Positions 23,489-31,796 of a stretch of 64,000 nt of DNA are shown piece after piece. A program made the translations under genes and the position numbers. The notes beneath the pieces are model-generated. The model saw only the letters and a list, made by a program, of their open reading frames with translations, searched no databases and was not told the origin of the DNA. The DNA lies in assembly GCF_025152745.1 (NCBI RefSeq), contig NZ_CP104041.1:563413-627412 (forward strand). The letters are read 5' to 3'. Every line of letters begins with the position of its first letter. Position 1 is the first letter of the stretch. Source of the stretch: Rhizobium sp. WSM4643 (GTDB lineage: Bacteria > Pseudomonadota > Alphaproteobacteria > Rhizobiales > Rhizobiaceae).

Positions 23489-24739
23489 ATGTCACAACGA
23501 GCAGGCAGCGCCGATCTTCCCCTTCACGGAGGACGCGTGCCGCATTGGCTAGGCGACCGGATGACGCGGCTCGGGACGCTGATCACTGAGGCGGTCGTCC
23601 ATCACTATGGCCGCGACGAATTCCTGCGCAGGCTGGCGCATCCCTTCTGGTTCCAGTCCTTCGGCGCGGTCATGGGCATGGATTGGCATTCCTCCGGCAT
23701 CACGACCAGCGTTCTCGGCGCGCTGAAACGCGGGCTGAAGCCGCGTGCCGGCGAGCTCGGCCTGCATGTTTGCGGCGGCCGCGGCGCGCATTCGCGCAAG
23801 ACGCCGCTGGAGCTCGTCTCGATTGGCGAGCGTGTCGGTCTCGACGGCGAGGGGCTTGCGACCACGAGCCGTCTTATAGCCAAGGTCGACAGCGCCGCCC
23901 TTCAGGACGGGTTCGATCTTTATCTGCACGGGTTCATCGTCGCCGATGACGGCCATTGGGTGGTCGTGCAGCAGGGCATGAACGGCGACAAGCGGCAGGC
24001 CCGGCGCTATCACTGGTTGTCCGAAGGCTTGGAGAGCTTCGTGGATTCGCCGCATGCGGCAATCGAGGGACGGAGCAAGGGTGAAATCGTCAATCTTGCC
24101 GACCGGCGAGCGGAACGCTCGCGACGCGGTCAGCTCGATCTGCTGGCGACCCTCGGTCCCGACCGGATCATCCGCGAGGCCGCTGCCTTGCTGCGTGCCG
24201 AAGAGCCGGCGCCCGAACCTGCCGCACAGCCGATGCTGCCGCACCTGATCATGCCTGCCCATCACGATGTCCGCGAGAGCGACGTCAACATGCGGCGGCT
24301 GCATGGAAACCTGGCTGCCGCTGCCGACCGCGGCCCAGCGGATTTCGAAGAGCTGCTACTCGTTCCAGGCGTGGGCGCCCGCACGGTGGAGGCGTTGGCG
24401 ATGGTGGCGGAAGTCGTCCACGGCGCGCCCTGCCGTTTTTCCGATCCGGCGCGCTTCTCGATCGCCCATGGCGGCAAGGATCGCCATCCTTTTCCGGTCC
24501 CGCTCAAGGTTTATGATGAGACGATCGCCGTGATGAAAACGGCGGTGCAGAAGGGCAGGCTCGGACGCGAGGAGGAGTTGCAGGCGCTCAAGCGCCTGGA
24601 CGACCAATCCAGGCAGATGGAACGCTATGTGACGGGTCCAGACCTCAAGGAAATCATCGCCGGCGAATTCCGTCAATCCGCCGATTTCGGCGGTCGGAGC
24701 GTCTTCGGCTGGGAGGAGCCGCCCGCGGATGAGAGCTAG
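23489..24739 (+). CDS. DUF763 domain-containing protein with a helix-hairpin-helix motif
   Basis: A 416-residue protein of the DUF763 family: the N-terminus SADLPLHGGRVPHWLGDRM, the core HPFWFQSFGAVMGMDWHSSG, LGLHVCGGRGAHSRKTP and DLYLHGFIVADDGHWVVVQQGM are family-typical. Near residues 288-305 LLLVPGVGARTVEALAMVA is a helix-hairpin-helix DNA-binding motif, followed by SIAHGGKDRHPFPVP. The family is uncharacterised; the HhH and the conserved Gly-His-rich core suggest a nucleic acid enzyme. It is divergent from the cardiolipin synthase-like gene and followed by an IS630 element. Confidence 0.82.
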   Translation: MSQRAGSADLPLHGGRVPHWLGDRMTRLGTLITEAVVHHYGRDEFLRRLAHPFWFQSFGAVMGMDWHSSGITTSVLGALKRGLKPRAGELGLHVCGGRGAHSRKTPLELVSIGERVGLDGEGLATTSRLIAKVDSAALQDGFDLYLHGFIVADDGHWVVVQQGMNGDKRQARRYHWLSEGLESFVDSPHAAIEGRSKGEIVNLADRRAERSRRGQLDLLATLGPDRIIREAAALLRAEEPAPEPAAQPMLPHLIMPAHHDVRESDVNMRRLHGNLAAAADRGPADFEELLLVPGVGARTVEALAMVAEVVHGAPCRFSDPARFSIAHGGKDRHPFPVPLKVYDETIAVMKTAVQKGRLGREEELQALKRLDDQSRQMERYVTGPDLKEIIAGEFRQSADFGGRSVFGWEEPPADES

Positions 24740-24782
24740 AACATCTCCGTCTTTCCGAGTGACGAAAATGCCCTAGAGCGGT

Positions 24783-25298
24783 TCATGTTTTGACTGAAGC
24801 GTATCCTGCATTGCGGAAGTAGTTTTCGCATTCGTCTGGTTTGATGGTTTCGACGAGGTGCCCGAGATGGCGCCATGTATCCTCGCTGGTTCGCTTTTGA
24901 GCTTCGCGCATCCAATGCTTGATTTTGGCGAATGTCTGTTCGATCGGATTGAGGTCGGGCGAGTATTTCGGCAGGAACCACAGCCTTGCCCCGACCGCCT
25001 TGATGGCATCCCGGATTGCTTTGGATTTGTGAGAACCGAGATTGTCGGCGATGACAATGTCGCCGGATTTGAGGGTAGGAATCAGTTGCTGGCTCACATA
25101 GGCGCGGAAGCACTCGCCGTTGATCGGGCCGTCGAAGACGCAGGGCGCGGTTAGCCGATCGCAGCGGAGCGCGCCGAGGAAGGTCAGCGTTCGCCAGCGG
25201 CCATGCGGGGCAAAGCCGTGCAGCCTTTTGCCCTTTGGCCCCCAGCCCCGCAACGGCGTCATGTTGGTTCTGATCCAAGTTTCGTCGATAAAGACCAA
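24783..25298 (-). CDS. IS630-family transposase, ORFB (DDE catalytic part)
   Basis: This frame carries the catalytic core: FIDETWIRTN near the start (first Asp), DIVIADNLGSHKS (second Asp) and YSPDLNPIEQTFAKIKHWM (final Glu). The nearest ATG is at 25298, but the frame is open and family-like further upstream, through LEQGRADIARHRRRW, up to the A8 tract at 25395-25388. It is therefore most likely made as an ORFA-ORFB fusion by frameshifting or transcript slippage rather than from its own start. Confidence 0.85.
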   Translation of the reverse strand: MVFIDETWIRTNMTPLRGWGPKGKRLHGFAPHGRWRTLTFLGALRCDRLTAPCVFDGPINGECFRAYVSQQLIPTLKSGDIVIADNLGSHKSKAIRDAIKAVGARLWFLPKYSPDLNPIEQTFAKIKHWMREAQKRTSEDTWRHLGHLVETIKPDECENYFRNAGYASVKT

Positions 25299-25371
25299 AC
25301 GACTCGGGTCGAAACGGCTTTGCCAGGCTTTCCAGCGCCTGCGGTGCCGGGCGATATCGGCACGGCCTTGC

Positions 25372-25731
25372 TCAAGGGCGAATAGTGTTTTTTTTAAAGC
25401 TGAAGCCTTCGCGACGCATGAACTGCCAGATGGCGTTGTGGGAGACTGTCACGCCGTGCGCCGCCAGTTCGTCCTTCAGACGATGCAGCGTCAGATGCGA
25501 GGTCTTCTCAATCCGCTCGATGATGAAGGCACGATGCGGCTCCAGCACCCGCCGGCGATGGCCGCCCATCTTCCCAGGCGTAACGCTGCCCGTCGTTCGA
25601 TAACGCTGCGACCACTTCACCACAGAGGAAACAGCTATATCGAACCGATCCGCCACCACCCGGCAGCTCTGACCGGCCGCAACTGCAGCGACAACTCTTT
25701 CACGAAGATCATTGGAATATGGTCGTGTCAT
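25372..25731 (-). CDS. IS630-family transposase, ORFA (helix-turn-helix part)
   Basis: A 119-residue N-terminal half beginning MTRPYSNDLRERVVAAVAAG with the HTH (CRVVADRFDIAVSSVVKW) and a second DNA-binding region ending GFSFKKN. The frame stops soon after a run of eight A residues on the coding strand (25395-25388). Removing one A would join it directly to the catalytic frame, so ORFA is probably fused to ORFB by +1 frameshifting or slippage on this tract. Alternatively the extra A is a disabling mutation. Confidence 0.82.
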   Translation of the reverse strand: MTRPYSNDLRERVVAAVAAGQSCRVVADRFDIAVSSVVKWSQRYRTTGSVTPGKMGGHRRRVLEPHRAFIIERIEKTSHLTLHRLKDELAAHGVTVSHNAIWQFMRREGFSFKKNTIRP

Positions 25732-25868
25732 GGATACTGGCCTCCTTTCCAGTACCCATCAGGAATCACATATTTGCTGATTCGAGAATCTAGCGATTCC
25801 GAGAAGCGATGAACCGCTCTAGCCCTTTATAAAACCGCTTCGCGCCTTTGCTGCGATTGCACCAGTTC

Positions 25869-26786
25869 TCAATGACCGTCGGGCGGGACGGCTTCGGCCG
25901 GAACCGTCTCTTTCAAATTCTTCCGATGGAAGATGAAGAGCCCCGCAACGACGATGATTGCGGCACCGACGATGATCTGCGTATCGGGAATATCATTGAA
26001 GAAGAGGTAGCCGAGGACGATCGCCCAGAGCAGCAGCGTATATTGCAGCGGCGCGAGCAGCGATGCCGGTGCGAGCTTCAGCGAGCGGGTGATGAGCAGA
26101 TGCGCGCAGGAGGCGACGACGCCGAGCAGCAGCATGCCGGACCAATCGATGAGCGCCGCCGGCTGCCAATGACCGATGCTCAGGACGATGCCGGTGACGA
26201 GCGCCGCGACCGTCTGCCATGTCACGAGCGTCGTGTCGCTGGTCGAGCGTAGATAGCGGCTCATCACCAGCGACAGCGCAAAGGCAAGACTGCCGGCAAG
26301 TCCGAAGAGCGATGGAAGCGACAGCATCGCCGTGGACGGACGCAGCGCGATGACGACGCCTGCGAAGCCGGTCAGAACGGCGAGCCAACGGCGCCAGCCG
26401 ATCTTTTCTCCGAGAAAGAAATGCGAGAGCGCCGCAACGTAGATCGGCCCGGCCATATAGAAGGTCATCACATCTGCGAGCGGCAGATAGGCGACGGCAG
26501 CGTAGAACAAGGCGACATCGACAGTCGCCATGAAGACCCGGATGAACTGGAGGCCCTTCTGCTCGACGCGGAACAACGCCATCGGCCCTTGCCGGAGGAT
26601 CATTGGTCCGAGCACGATGAAGGCGCCGACCGAGCGGATCACCAGCACTTGGCCGACGGCAAAGCTGGCGACCAGCCACTTGCCCATTGCATCGTTCAGC
26701 GCAAAGAGCAGATCGCCGAGCAGCATCAGCACGACGCCTGTTATGATCAGGTTTCCGGCATCGGCTAAGCCAGTCTTGGTCGTCAT
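25869..26786 (-). CDS. EamA/DMT-family transporter
   Basis: About 305 residues with roughly ten membrane spans in two EamA repeats (first from GVVLMLLGDLLFALNDAMGK, second from GLAGSLAFALSLVMSRYL). FYAAVAYLPLADVMTFYMAGP and LGEKIGWRRWLAVLTGFAGV are typical of RhaT/RarD-like metabolite exporters of the drug/metabolite transporter superfamily. The ATG at 26786 has GAGG 9 bases upstream; an ATG at 26795 overlaps that site. The transported compound is unknown. Confidence 0.85.
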   Translation of the reverse strand: MTTKTGLADAGNLIITGVVLMLLGDLLFALNDAMGKWLVASFAVGQVLVIRSVGAFIVLGPMILRQGPMALFRVEQKGLQFIRVFMATVDVALFYAAVAYLPLADVMTFYMAGPIYVAALSHFFLGEKIGWRRWLAVLTGFAGVVIALRPSTAMLSLPSLFGLAGSLAFALSLVMSRYLRSTSDTTLVTWQTVAALVTGIVLSIGHWQPAALIDWSGMLLLGVVASCAHLLITRSLKLAPASLLAPLQYTLLLWAIVLGYLFFNDIPDTQIIVGAAIIVVAGLFIFHRKNLKETVPAEAVPPDGH

Positions 26787-26801
26787 CTCTCGCATCCTCG
26801 C

Positions 26802-26826
26802 AAAAACGGCCGCGCATGCGCGGCCG
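26802..26826 (-). terminator. Rho-independent terminator for the LysR gene
   Basis: A perfect 20-bp palindrome (26807-26826, core CGCGCATGCGCG) is followed on the minus strand by TTTTT (26806-26802). It lies 60 bases after the stop of the LysR-family gene and before the EamA start. Confidence 0.7.
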
Positions 26827-26885
26827 AGTGCGGCTTCAGCCTTAACACTGCCGATGTCAAGCCGGCGGCGTGGCGGATGAGGCGC

Positions 26886-27809
26886 CTAGAGCGCCCAATC
26901 ATCCCAATTCTGGACTTCGGCAGCTTTGTCCTCGCAGCAAATCATTTCCAGCGCCAGCGAGGCGCGACTGGCGTGCCTTTGTTTATGCCGCAGGATCGCA
27001 AATTGGCGGGACGGCAGAGGGAAGCGCGCCTTGACCAGGAGACCTTGCGTCAAGAGTGGTGCTGCCACGGCTCCCGAAACGACCGTCGCGCAGAGGCCCT
27101 CTCTTGCTGCCGATATGACCGCCTCGTTCGACGGCAGTTGCAGCGCGACAGCCAGATCTCCTGGGCCTATGCCGAGATTGGAAATCGCCGCCTCGAAAGC
27201 CGATCGGGTTCCGGACCCCTTTTCCCGCATGACCCATTTTGTGCCCGAAACCAGCTCTGCCGGTGCAATTGGTTTGCCACGCGCCCAGGGATGGCGCGGA
27301 CCGACGACGACAAGGAGTTCGTCTTTGGCAAGCGGCTGAACGTGCAGCGCTGGCTCATCGACGCTGCCTTCGACGAACCCGACTTCGGCCAATCCATCGA
27401 GTACCGCTTTTGCCGCGGTGGTCGTGTTGCCAATCATCAGCTTCAGGTCAATGCCCGGGTAGCGGATCTTGAAACGCATCAGCATCGCCGGTAGCCAGTA
27501 GCTGGCGATCGTCTGGCTCGCAAAAACGACCAGGTCACCCTTTTGCAAGCCGCCGAGATCGGACAGGACGAGCGCTGCGGCCTTTGCGCGTGCCAGCGTC
27601 GCTCTTGCCTCCCCCAGAAACACCCGTCCTTCATATGTCAGTTCTATGCGGCGTCCGACGCGGTGGAAAAGCTCGACACCATAGGAGGTCTCGAGATTGC
27701 GGATAGCCGAACTGACGGCTGAGGGCGTCAGCCCGATCGCAAAGGCGGCATTGGTCAGATGCTCGCGTTCCGCAACCGCGACAAAAATGGAAAGTTGTTC
27801 AAACGTCAT
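26886..27809 (-). CDS. LysR family transcriptional regulator (YeiE/CysB-like group)
   Basis: A 307-residue LTTR. The N-terminal winged HTH (MTFEQLSIFVAVAEREHLTN, then AFAIGLTPSAVSSAIRNLE) is canonical, followed by a linker helix and a two-lobed effector domain (GDLVVFASQTIASYWLPAML from about residue 91; ELLVVVGPRHPWA near 165). It is divergent from a YeiH-family transporter, the same gene pair as E. coli yeiE-yeiH, so it probably controls that gene. The intergenic space contains ATCGTTC/GAACGAT arms suited to LysR binding. Confidence 0.9.
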   Translation of the reverse strand: MTFEQLSIFVAVAEREHLTNAAFAIGLTPSAVSSAIRNLETSYGVELFHRVGRRIELTYEGRVFLGEARATLARAKAAALVLSDLGGLQKGDLVVFASQTIASYWLPAMLMRFKIRYPGIDLKLMIGNTTTAAKAVLDGLAEVGFVEGSVDEPALHVQPLAKDELLVVVGPRHPWARGKPIAPAELVSGTKWVMREKGSGTRSAFEAAISNLGIGPGDLAVALQLPSNEAVISAAREGLCATVVSGAVAAPLLTQGLLVKARFPLPSRQFAILRHKQRHASRASLALEMICCEDKAAEVQNWDDWAL

Positions 27810-27843
27810 TGATTCAATCGTTCGATTTTAGCGAATGAACGAT
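27808..27843. promoter_or_regulatory. Candidate LysR-type operator between the regulator and the YeiH-like gene
   Basis: ATCGTTC (27817-27823) and GAACGAT (27837-27843) form an inverted repeat with a 13-base A/T-rich spacer, and ATTGATTCAAT (27808-27818) is a separate short palindrome overlapping the LysR start codon. The arrangement suits autoregulation plus activation of the divergent transporter. Confidence 0.4.
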
Positions 27844-27910
27844 CCTAAACTATTCAATGGAAGTCGACAATTGGGTGTGGGAGATTGTAGTCTTGCGCAA
27901 GGTCTCGCCG

Positions 27911-28936
27911 ATGATCGTTTCCGCCTCCCGTTCCCTGTCGCTTCCTGCCGTCCTCCCGGGACTCGTCCTGTGTGCGGCAGTCACGCTCTCTGCGTATCTC
28001 CTTGAACAGCTGCAGATGATGGTTTTCGGCTCGCATTGGATCGAGAACCTCGTGCTCGCCATTTTGATCGGCATTGCCGTGCGCTCCTCGGTCTGCCTGC
28101 CGCAGACTTTCATTCCCGGCATCCAATTCGCCGCCAAGACCTTGCTCGAGATTGCGGTCGTGTTGCTCGGCGCCTCGCTCAGCATGGCTGCCATCAGGCA
28201 GGCTGGACTGCCGCTGGTCGGCGGAATTGCCGTTCTGGTTGCTCTGTCTTTGGCCGGAAGCTTTGTTATCGGGCGGCTCTTCGGGCTGCCGGCCAGCCTG
28301 GCGACGTTGGTTGCTTGCGGCAACTCGATCTGCGGCAATTCTGCAATTGCCGCCGCAGCTCCGGTAATCGGCGCCAAACCGGACGATATTGCGGCCTCGA
28401 TAGCCTTTACCGCAGTGCTCGGCATCGGTGCAGTGCTGACGCTGCCGCTGCTTCACCTGGTTTTTGGTCTCAGCGCCGTACAATATGGTGTTTTCGCAGG
28501 ACTGACGGCCTATGCCGTCCCGCAGGTCTTGGCGGCCACGGCCTCTGCCGGGGCCGTCAGCACTCAGGTGGGCACGCTCGTCAAACTGATCCGCGTGATG
28601 ATGCTCGGACCCGTCATCCTCGTGCTCGGCGCAGTCCATGGCTGCCGTCCCGGCAGTTCGCCAGTCAAGCTCCGCTATGTTCTCCCATGGTTCATCCTCG
28701 GTTTTGCAGCCATGGCGACGCTTCGTTCCCTCGACGCGATCCCGGCGCCGCTGCTGCCCGGGATGGCGGCTGTCTCTGCCGCCTTCACCGTCACCGCCAT
28801 GGCGGCTTTGGGCCTCTCCGTCGATGTCAGATCCGTCGCCCATACCGGCGGTCGTGTCCTCGCAGCGGGGGCGCTGTCGCTGTTGGCGTTAGGGGCTCTC
28901 GGGCTTTGCCTGATCGGGCTGCTGAACATCGTCTGA
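27911..28936 (+). CDS. YeiH/UPF0324 family putative anion (sulfate/sulfonate) transporter
   Basis: About 341 residues with roughly ten membrane spans. Family motifs: NLVLAILIGIAVRSS, FAAKTLLEIAVVLLGASLS, ACGNSICGNSAIAAAAPVIGA and VKLIRVMMLGPVILVLG. An ATG at 27911 with AAGG upstream is preferred to an ATG at 27857. YeiH-type proteins are proposed to export sulfate or a related anion; the role in this organism is unproven. Divergent LysR regulator suggests inducer-dependent expression. Confidence 0.85.
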   Translation: MIVSASRSLSLPAVLPGLVLCAAVTLSAYLLEQLQMMVFGSHWIENLVLAILIGIAVRSSVCLPQTFIPGIQFAAKTLLEIAVVLLGASLSMAAIRQAGLPLVGGIAVLVALSLAGSFVIGRLFGLPASLATLVACGNSICGNSAIAAAAPVIGAKPDDIAASIAFTAVLGIGAVLTLPLLHLVFGLSAVQYGVFAGLTAYAVPQVLAATASAGAVSTQVGTLVKLIRVMMLGPVILVLGAVHGCRPGSSPVKLRYVLPWFILGFAAMATLRSLDAIPAPLLPGMAAVSAAFTVTAMAALGLSVDVRSVAHTGGRVLAAGALSLLALGALGLCLIGLLNIV

Positions 28937-29334
28937 CCGATCATGCCGGACGGCCGCCGCCGCTTTCAATATGTGATACCCGCAAGAAATCTTGCGCGTC
29001 CCGTCAATGAATTCGTCGAGAGTTTCCGCCTTGGCGCTCATCCTCTCCGGTGAGATGCCGGGGGTGCATGTCAGAGCCGCCGATGGGACGCTTGCGGGAT
29101 ATTTCTCTCGTGACACCTTATTGCGCGCCAATCGACTATAGAGCAACTCCGGCATATTGCGGAGCGGTCTTGCGCCCGGAACTGCGCAGAACAAAAAGAT
29201 AGAGCGTTTTCGTGACACGGGGACAGGCGGAAACGCTCCGGCTGGAGTCGTTTGCGGAAGAGGGCGACATCGCAGGTCGCCATGACGACGAGCCCAACCT
29301 GCTCAACGCAGGCTGGGCCATCTTCGGTTTTCGA
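28937..29334. other. Intergenic stretch (about 400 bases), no supported gene
   Basis: Open minus-strand frames exist here but show no family features, no convincing Shine-Dalgarno and atypical composition, so none is called. The stretch separates the YeiH-like gene from the 3' end of the cold-shock gene. Confidence 0.5.
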
Positions 29335-29538
29335 TCAGATGGTCGAGACGTTCTCAGCCTTCGATTTTCCGGTCTTGCGATCCTGTCCGATTTCGAAGCT
29401 GACCTTGTCGCCTTCGCGGAGCGACCCGCCGCTTTGCAGCGCAGACACGTGAACAAAAACGTCCTGCCCGCCACCCTCAGGGGTGATGAAGCCGAAGCCC
29501 TTGTCGTCATTGAAGAATTTAACGGTACCTGTCGGCAT
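29335..29538 (-). CDS. Cold-shock protein, CspA family
   Basis: A 67-residue single cold-shock domain. RNP1 is KGFGFI (residues 13-18) and RNP2 is VFVHVSAL (27-34); [11 protein letters not shown] and the C-terminal AENVSTI are typical. It binds single-stranded nucleic acids as an RNA chaperone or antiterminator. An A/T-rich leader of about 100 bases precedes it, as in many csp genes. The Asp-Asp in place of the usual (N/D)xxKG residues is within family variation. Confidence 0.93.
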   Translation of the reverse strand: MPTGTVKFFNDDKGFGFITPEGGGQDVFVHVSALQSGGSLREGDKVSFEIGQDRKTGKSKAENVSTI

Positions 29539-29650
29539 GAGATAACTATTTCCTTGTGTCGTTCAGCGATTTGCGAAGGCGAAACTATAGCTTCGGGGCT
29601 TCTCTATCAACCCTTTAGCACACTGGCGGCTTTTTGAACGCAAAAAGATA

Positions 29651-30160
29651 TCAGCTCCGACGTAGCTCAATGCGGCTCGTAACAACCGATCGACCTGTCG
29701 TGGGGTCGGTATCGACGGTTGTGAGGCGCATGCCCGATGCTCCGGTTTTTTCGATCGTCATCTGCGCAAGTCGATCGCCATTGACTTCTTTCGCCCATCT
29801 GATCGCGAGGCTTATGGCATTACCAGCGCGTTTTCCGCCAAGACCCGCAGTGCCAGTGCCCGCGCCCACGTAGGAGCCGGTGTAGGTGCCACCGCTAGCC
29901 TTGAGGTTAGCGCTGATGACACGGGAAAAAAGCACGAGACTGGTGCAGCGCCCATTGAGTGCAAGGGAGCTTGCATTCGCATCCGACTTGAAACGGCAAG
30001 TGACTGTCATGGTGGGTGCATTTGTCCGCACTTTCACCGTACCCTTACCGCTCCAATTTCCCGCCAGTGTCTTCAGGAACGCGGACTCGTCGGCCTTGGC
30101 GTCGCAGGCCATAACTATCGACGCCGTCGCAACGGCGATGGCACATGCAAGGACCTTCAT
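29651..30160 (-). CDS. Secreted hypothetical protein (about 169 aa)
   Basis: From ATG 30160 the protein starts MKVLACAIAVATASIVMAC, a signal peptide likely cut near CDAKA. The mature domain begins with FLKTLAGNWSGKGTVKV and is strand-rich with many Gly/Thr, suggestive of a small beta-barrel (lipocalin-like plan, not assigned). Other in-frame starts are at 30190 and 30196. A Cys in the signal region (MACDAK) might make it a lipoprotein, but the lipobox is imperfect. An EcfG-like promoter lies upstream. Confidence 0.6.
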   Translation of the reverse strand: MKVLACAIAVATASIVMACDAKADESAFLKTLAGNWSGKGTVKVRTNAPTMTVTCRFKSDANASSLALNGRCTSLVLFSRVISANLKASGGTYTGSYVGAGTGTAGLGGKRAGNAISLAIRWAKEVNGDRLAQMTIEKTGASGMRLTTVDTDPTTGRSVVTSRIELRRS

Positions 30161-30233
30161 CAGCTGAGTAACTTTCGGACCGCGTAACATCCGCATAACG
30201 ACGCTCGTCTGATCGAGGAGGAGGGTGTCATAT

Positions 30234-30258
30234 AACCGCTCGGCGGTGAATTGGTTCC
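30234..30258 (-). promoter_or_regulatory. EcfG/RpoE2-type promoter for the secreted protein
   Basis: Minus strand GGAAC (30258-30254), 17 bases, GTT (30236-30234), fitting GGAAC-N18-TT. The rest of the 30161-30591 interval shows no supported gene. Confidence 0.5.
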
Positions 30259-30591
30259 GTATGGGACGTATTCGCTCGCCGCAGCGCACGCGTTTTCAAC
30301 AGGATCAGCCTGCCAATGCTGCGGTTTGCCGAAAAGAAAAAGATGCTGCCTGCGCTCGGTAGAGTTCATTCGTCCAGCCCCGCCTGGGATCTTGCGGCTT
30401 CGCGCGGGTGGAAAAAGGCATTTTCAATGCTGGGCTCAGCCGGGCGGACTGGCCCGGACCTGCTTGGCGAGCAGCGATCTTTACCCTTTTCAGGGACAAG
30501 CTCGGCGAAAAACCTGCGGATGCAGGCAACTTACCATTGCGAAACCAATAGCCTTCGGCGAATGTCACCTGACGTGGCGTGAGGCGAGTTT

Positions 30592-31038
30592 ATGTCATTT
30601 CGGATCGAGCGTCTGGTTGAAAAACACATTAGCGGTGCGGCCGTCGTATTGGTAAATGCCTATGCCCTGCCTCCGTGGAATGAGAGCTGGTCCCTTGAAG
30701 CGGCTGCAGAAAATGTGACCTATGTGCTTGAAACTCCCAGGTCAATTGCACTTGCGGCAGTTGACGGAAGCAAGGTGCTCGGCATTGCGCTCGGGATACG
30801 ACAGCGGCGCCATACCGGCCCGGTGATTTATCTGGACGAGCTTTCAGTGCAACCCGATGCACAGGGTAAGGGAATTGGGACCGCTCTACTTTCTGCAATG
30901 TTCGAAACAGCCACAGCTGAAGGATGTAGCAGCTTGTGGCTGATCTCGAAGCGAGGAGGGGCGCTGTCGGAGTTCTATCAGCGTTGCGAATTTGCTGTGA
31001 TAGGCGACCTTGGCCTGTACTCTAGATCGAGCGAATAA
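30592..31038 (+). CDS. GNAT family N-acetyltransferase
   Basis: A 148-residue GCN5-related acetyltransferase. The acetyl-CoA motif A is YLDELSVQPDAQGKGIGTAL (about residues 82-101) with the Q-G-K-G-I-G pyrophosphate loop, and motif B includes LWLISKRGGALSEFYQRCEF. PWNESWSLEAAAENV near the N-terminus is found in small-molecule N-acetyltransferases. No strong Shine-Dalgarno is visible (GAGGCGAG is close). It converges with the ABC operon, leaving 14 bases. Substrate unknown. Confidence 0.82.
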   Translation: MSFRIERLVEKHISGAAVVLVNAYALPPWNESWSLEAAAENVTYVLETPRSIALAAVDGSKVLGIALGIRQRRHTGPVIYLDELSVQPDAQGKGIGTALLSAMFETATAEGCSSLWLISKRGGALSEFYQRCEFAVIGDLGLYSRSSE

Positions 31039-31052
31039 GGCCAGATTGGGAA

Positions 31053-31796
31053 TTACGCCTTTCCATACATCCGGCTCGCCCGCAGCAAGCGTTGCGAATA
31101 AGGATGTTCGACCGCACCTCTTCGCAAGGCGCCGACATCGACCTGTTCGACGATCTCGCCCGCTTCCATGATGGCGACGCGGCTGCACATGTGCGAGACG
31201 ACGGCGAGATCATGGCTGACGAGCAGATAGGTCAGGCCGCGATTGGTTCGCAGATCCTGGAGGAGATTGAGGATTTCGGCCTGAACGGACACATCGAGCG
31301 CCGATGTCGGTTCGTCGAGAAGCAGAACGTCCGGATCCAGCATCAAGGCACGGGCGATTGCCACGCGCTGCCGTTGGCCTCCGGAGAGCTGGTGCGGAAA
31401 TCTGTAGCTCAGCGCCGGGTCGAGGCCGACTGATCTCAGGACGGCGTTCACGTCGACGGAATTCGTATCGAGGCCCTGGTTGCGCAGCGGTTCCTTCAGC
31501 TGCGAGCGGATGGTCTTGCGGGGATGGAGCGATCCATAAGGGTCCTGGAACACCATCTGCACCCGGCGAAAGAACGGCCGGCTGCGCTGTCGGTCCAGCG
31601 TCTCTCCGTGGAGCTCGATCCGGCCGTCATAATTGGAGTTGAGACCGGAGAGCGCTCTTAGAACGGTGGACTTTCCGCAGCCGGATTCGCCGACCAGGCC
31701 GAAAGCAGTTCCCTTCTCGATGGAAAGACTTACATCTCTGACGACGGGCCGCTGGCCATGGCCGAAACGGATGGAGAGATTGTCGATTTTGATCAC
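31053..31796 (-). CDS. Peptide-type ABC transporter ATP-binding protein (DppF/OppF-like)
   Basis: A 247-residue ATPase with Walker [10 protein letters not shown] (about 37-45), Q-loop [15 protein letters not shown] (about 82-96), signature [15 protein letters not shown] and Walker [15 protein letters not shown]. It lacks the C-terminal oligopeptide extension of classical OppF and is short. It is the last gene of the minus-strand uronate operon, overlapping the preceding ATPase by 4 bases. With the partner ATPase it would form the heterodimer that powers importer 1. Confidence 0.9.
   Translation of the reverse strand: MIKIDNLSIRFGHGQRPVVRDVSLSIEKGTAFGLVGESGCGKSTVLRALSGLNSNYDGRIELHGETLDRQRSRPFFRRVQMVFQDPYGSLHPRKTIRSQLKEPLRNQGLDTNSVDVNAVLRSVGLDPALSYRFPHQLSGGQRQRVAIARALMLDPDVLLLDEPTSALDVSVQAEILNLLQDLRTNRGLTYLLVSHDLAVVSHMCSRVAIMEAGEIVEQVDVGALRRGAVEHPYSQRLLRASRMYGKA

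Larger units (their letters stand above)
24776..25819. mobile_element. IS630-family insertion sequence (about 1.04 kb)
   Basis: Terminal inverted repeats are GAGCGGTTCAT at the left (24776-24786) and ATGAACCGCTC at the right (25809-25819). Each end is flanked by TA (24774-24775 and 25820-25821), the target duplication expected for the IS630/Tc1 group, and both flanks read CTAG. Inside are two minus-strand transposase frames joined across an A8 tract. Size, ends and two-frame layout resemble rhizobial elements of the ISRm2011-2 type. It inserted between DUF763 and an EamA transporter and breaks no visible gene. Confidence 0.85.

Noticed and set aside
28889..29218. A 109-codon minus-strand frame after the YeiH-like gene
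   Set aside because: Overlaps the transporter 3' end, lacks a Shine-Dalgarno and has no recognisable features.
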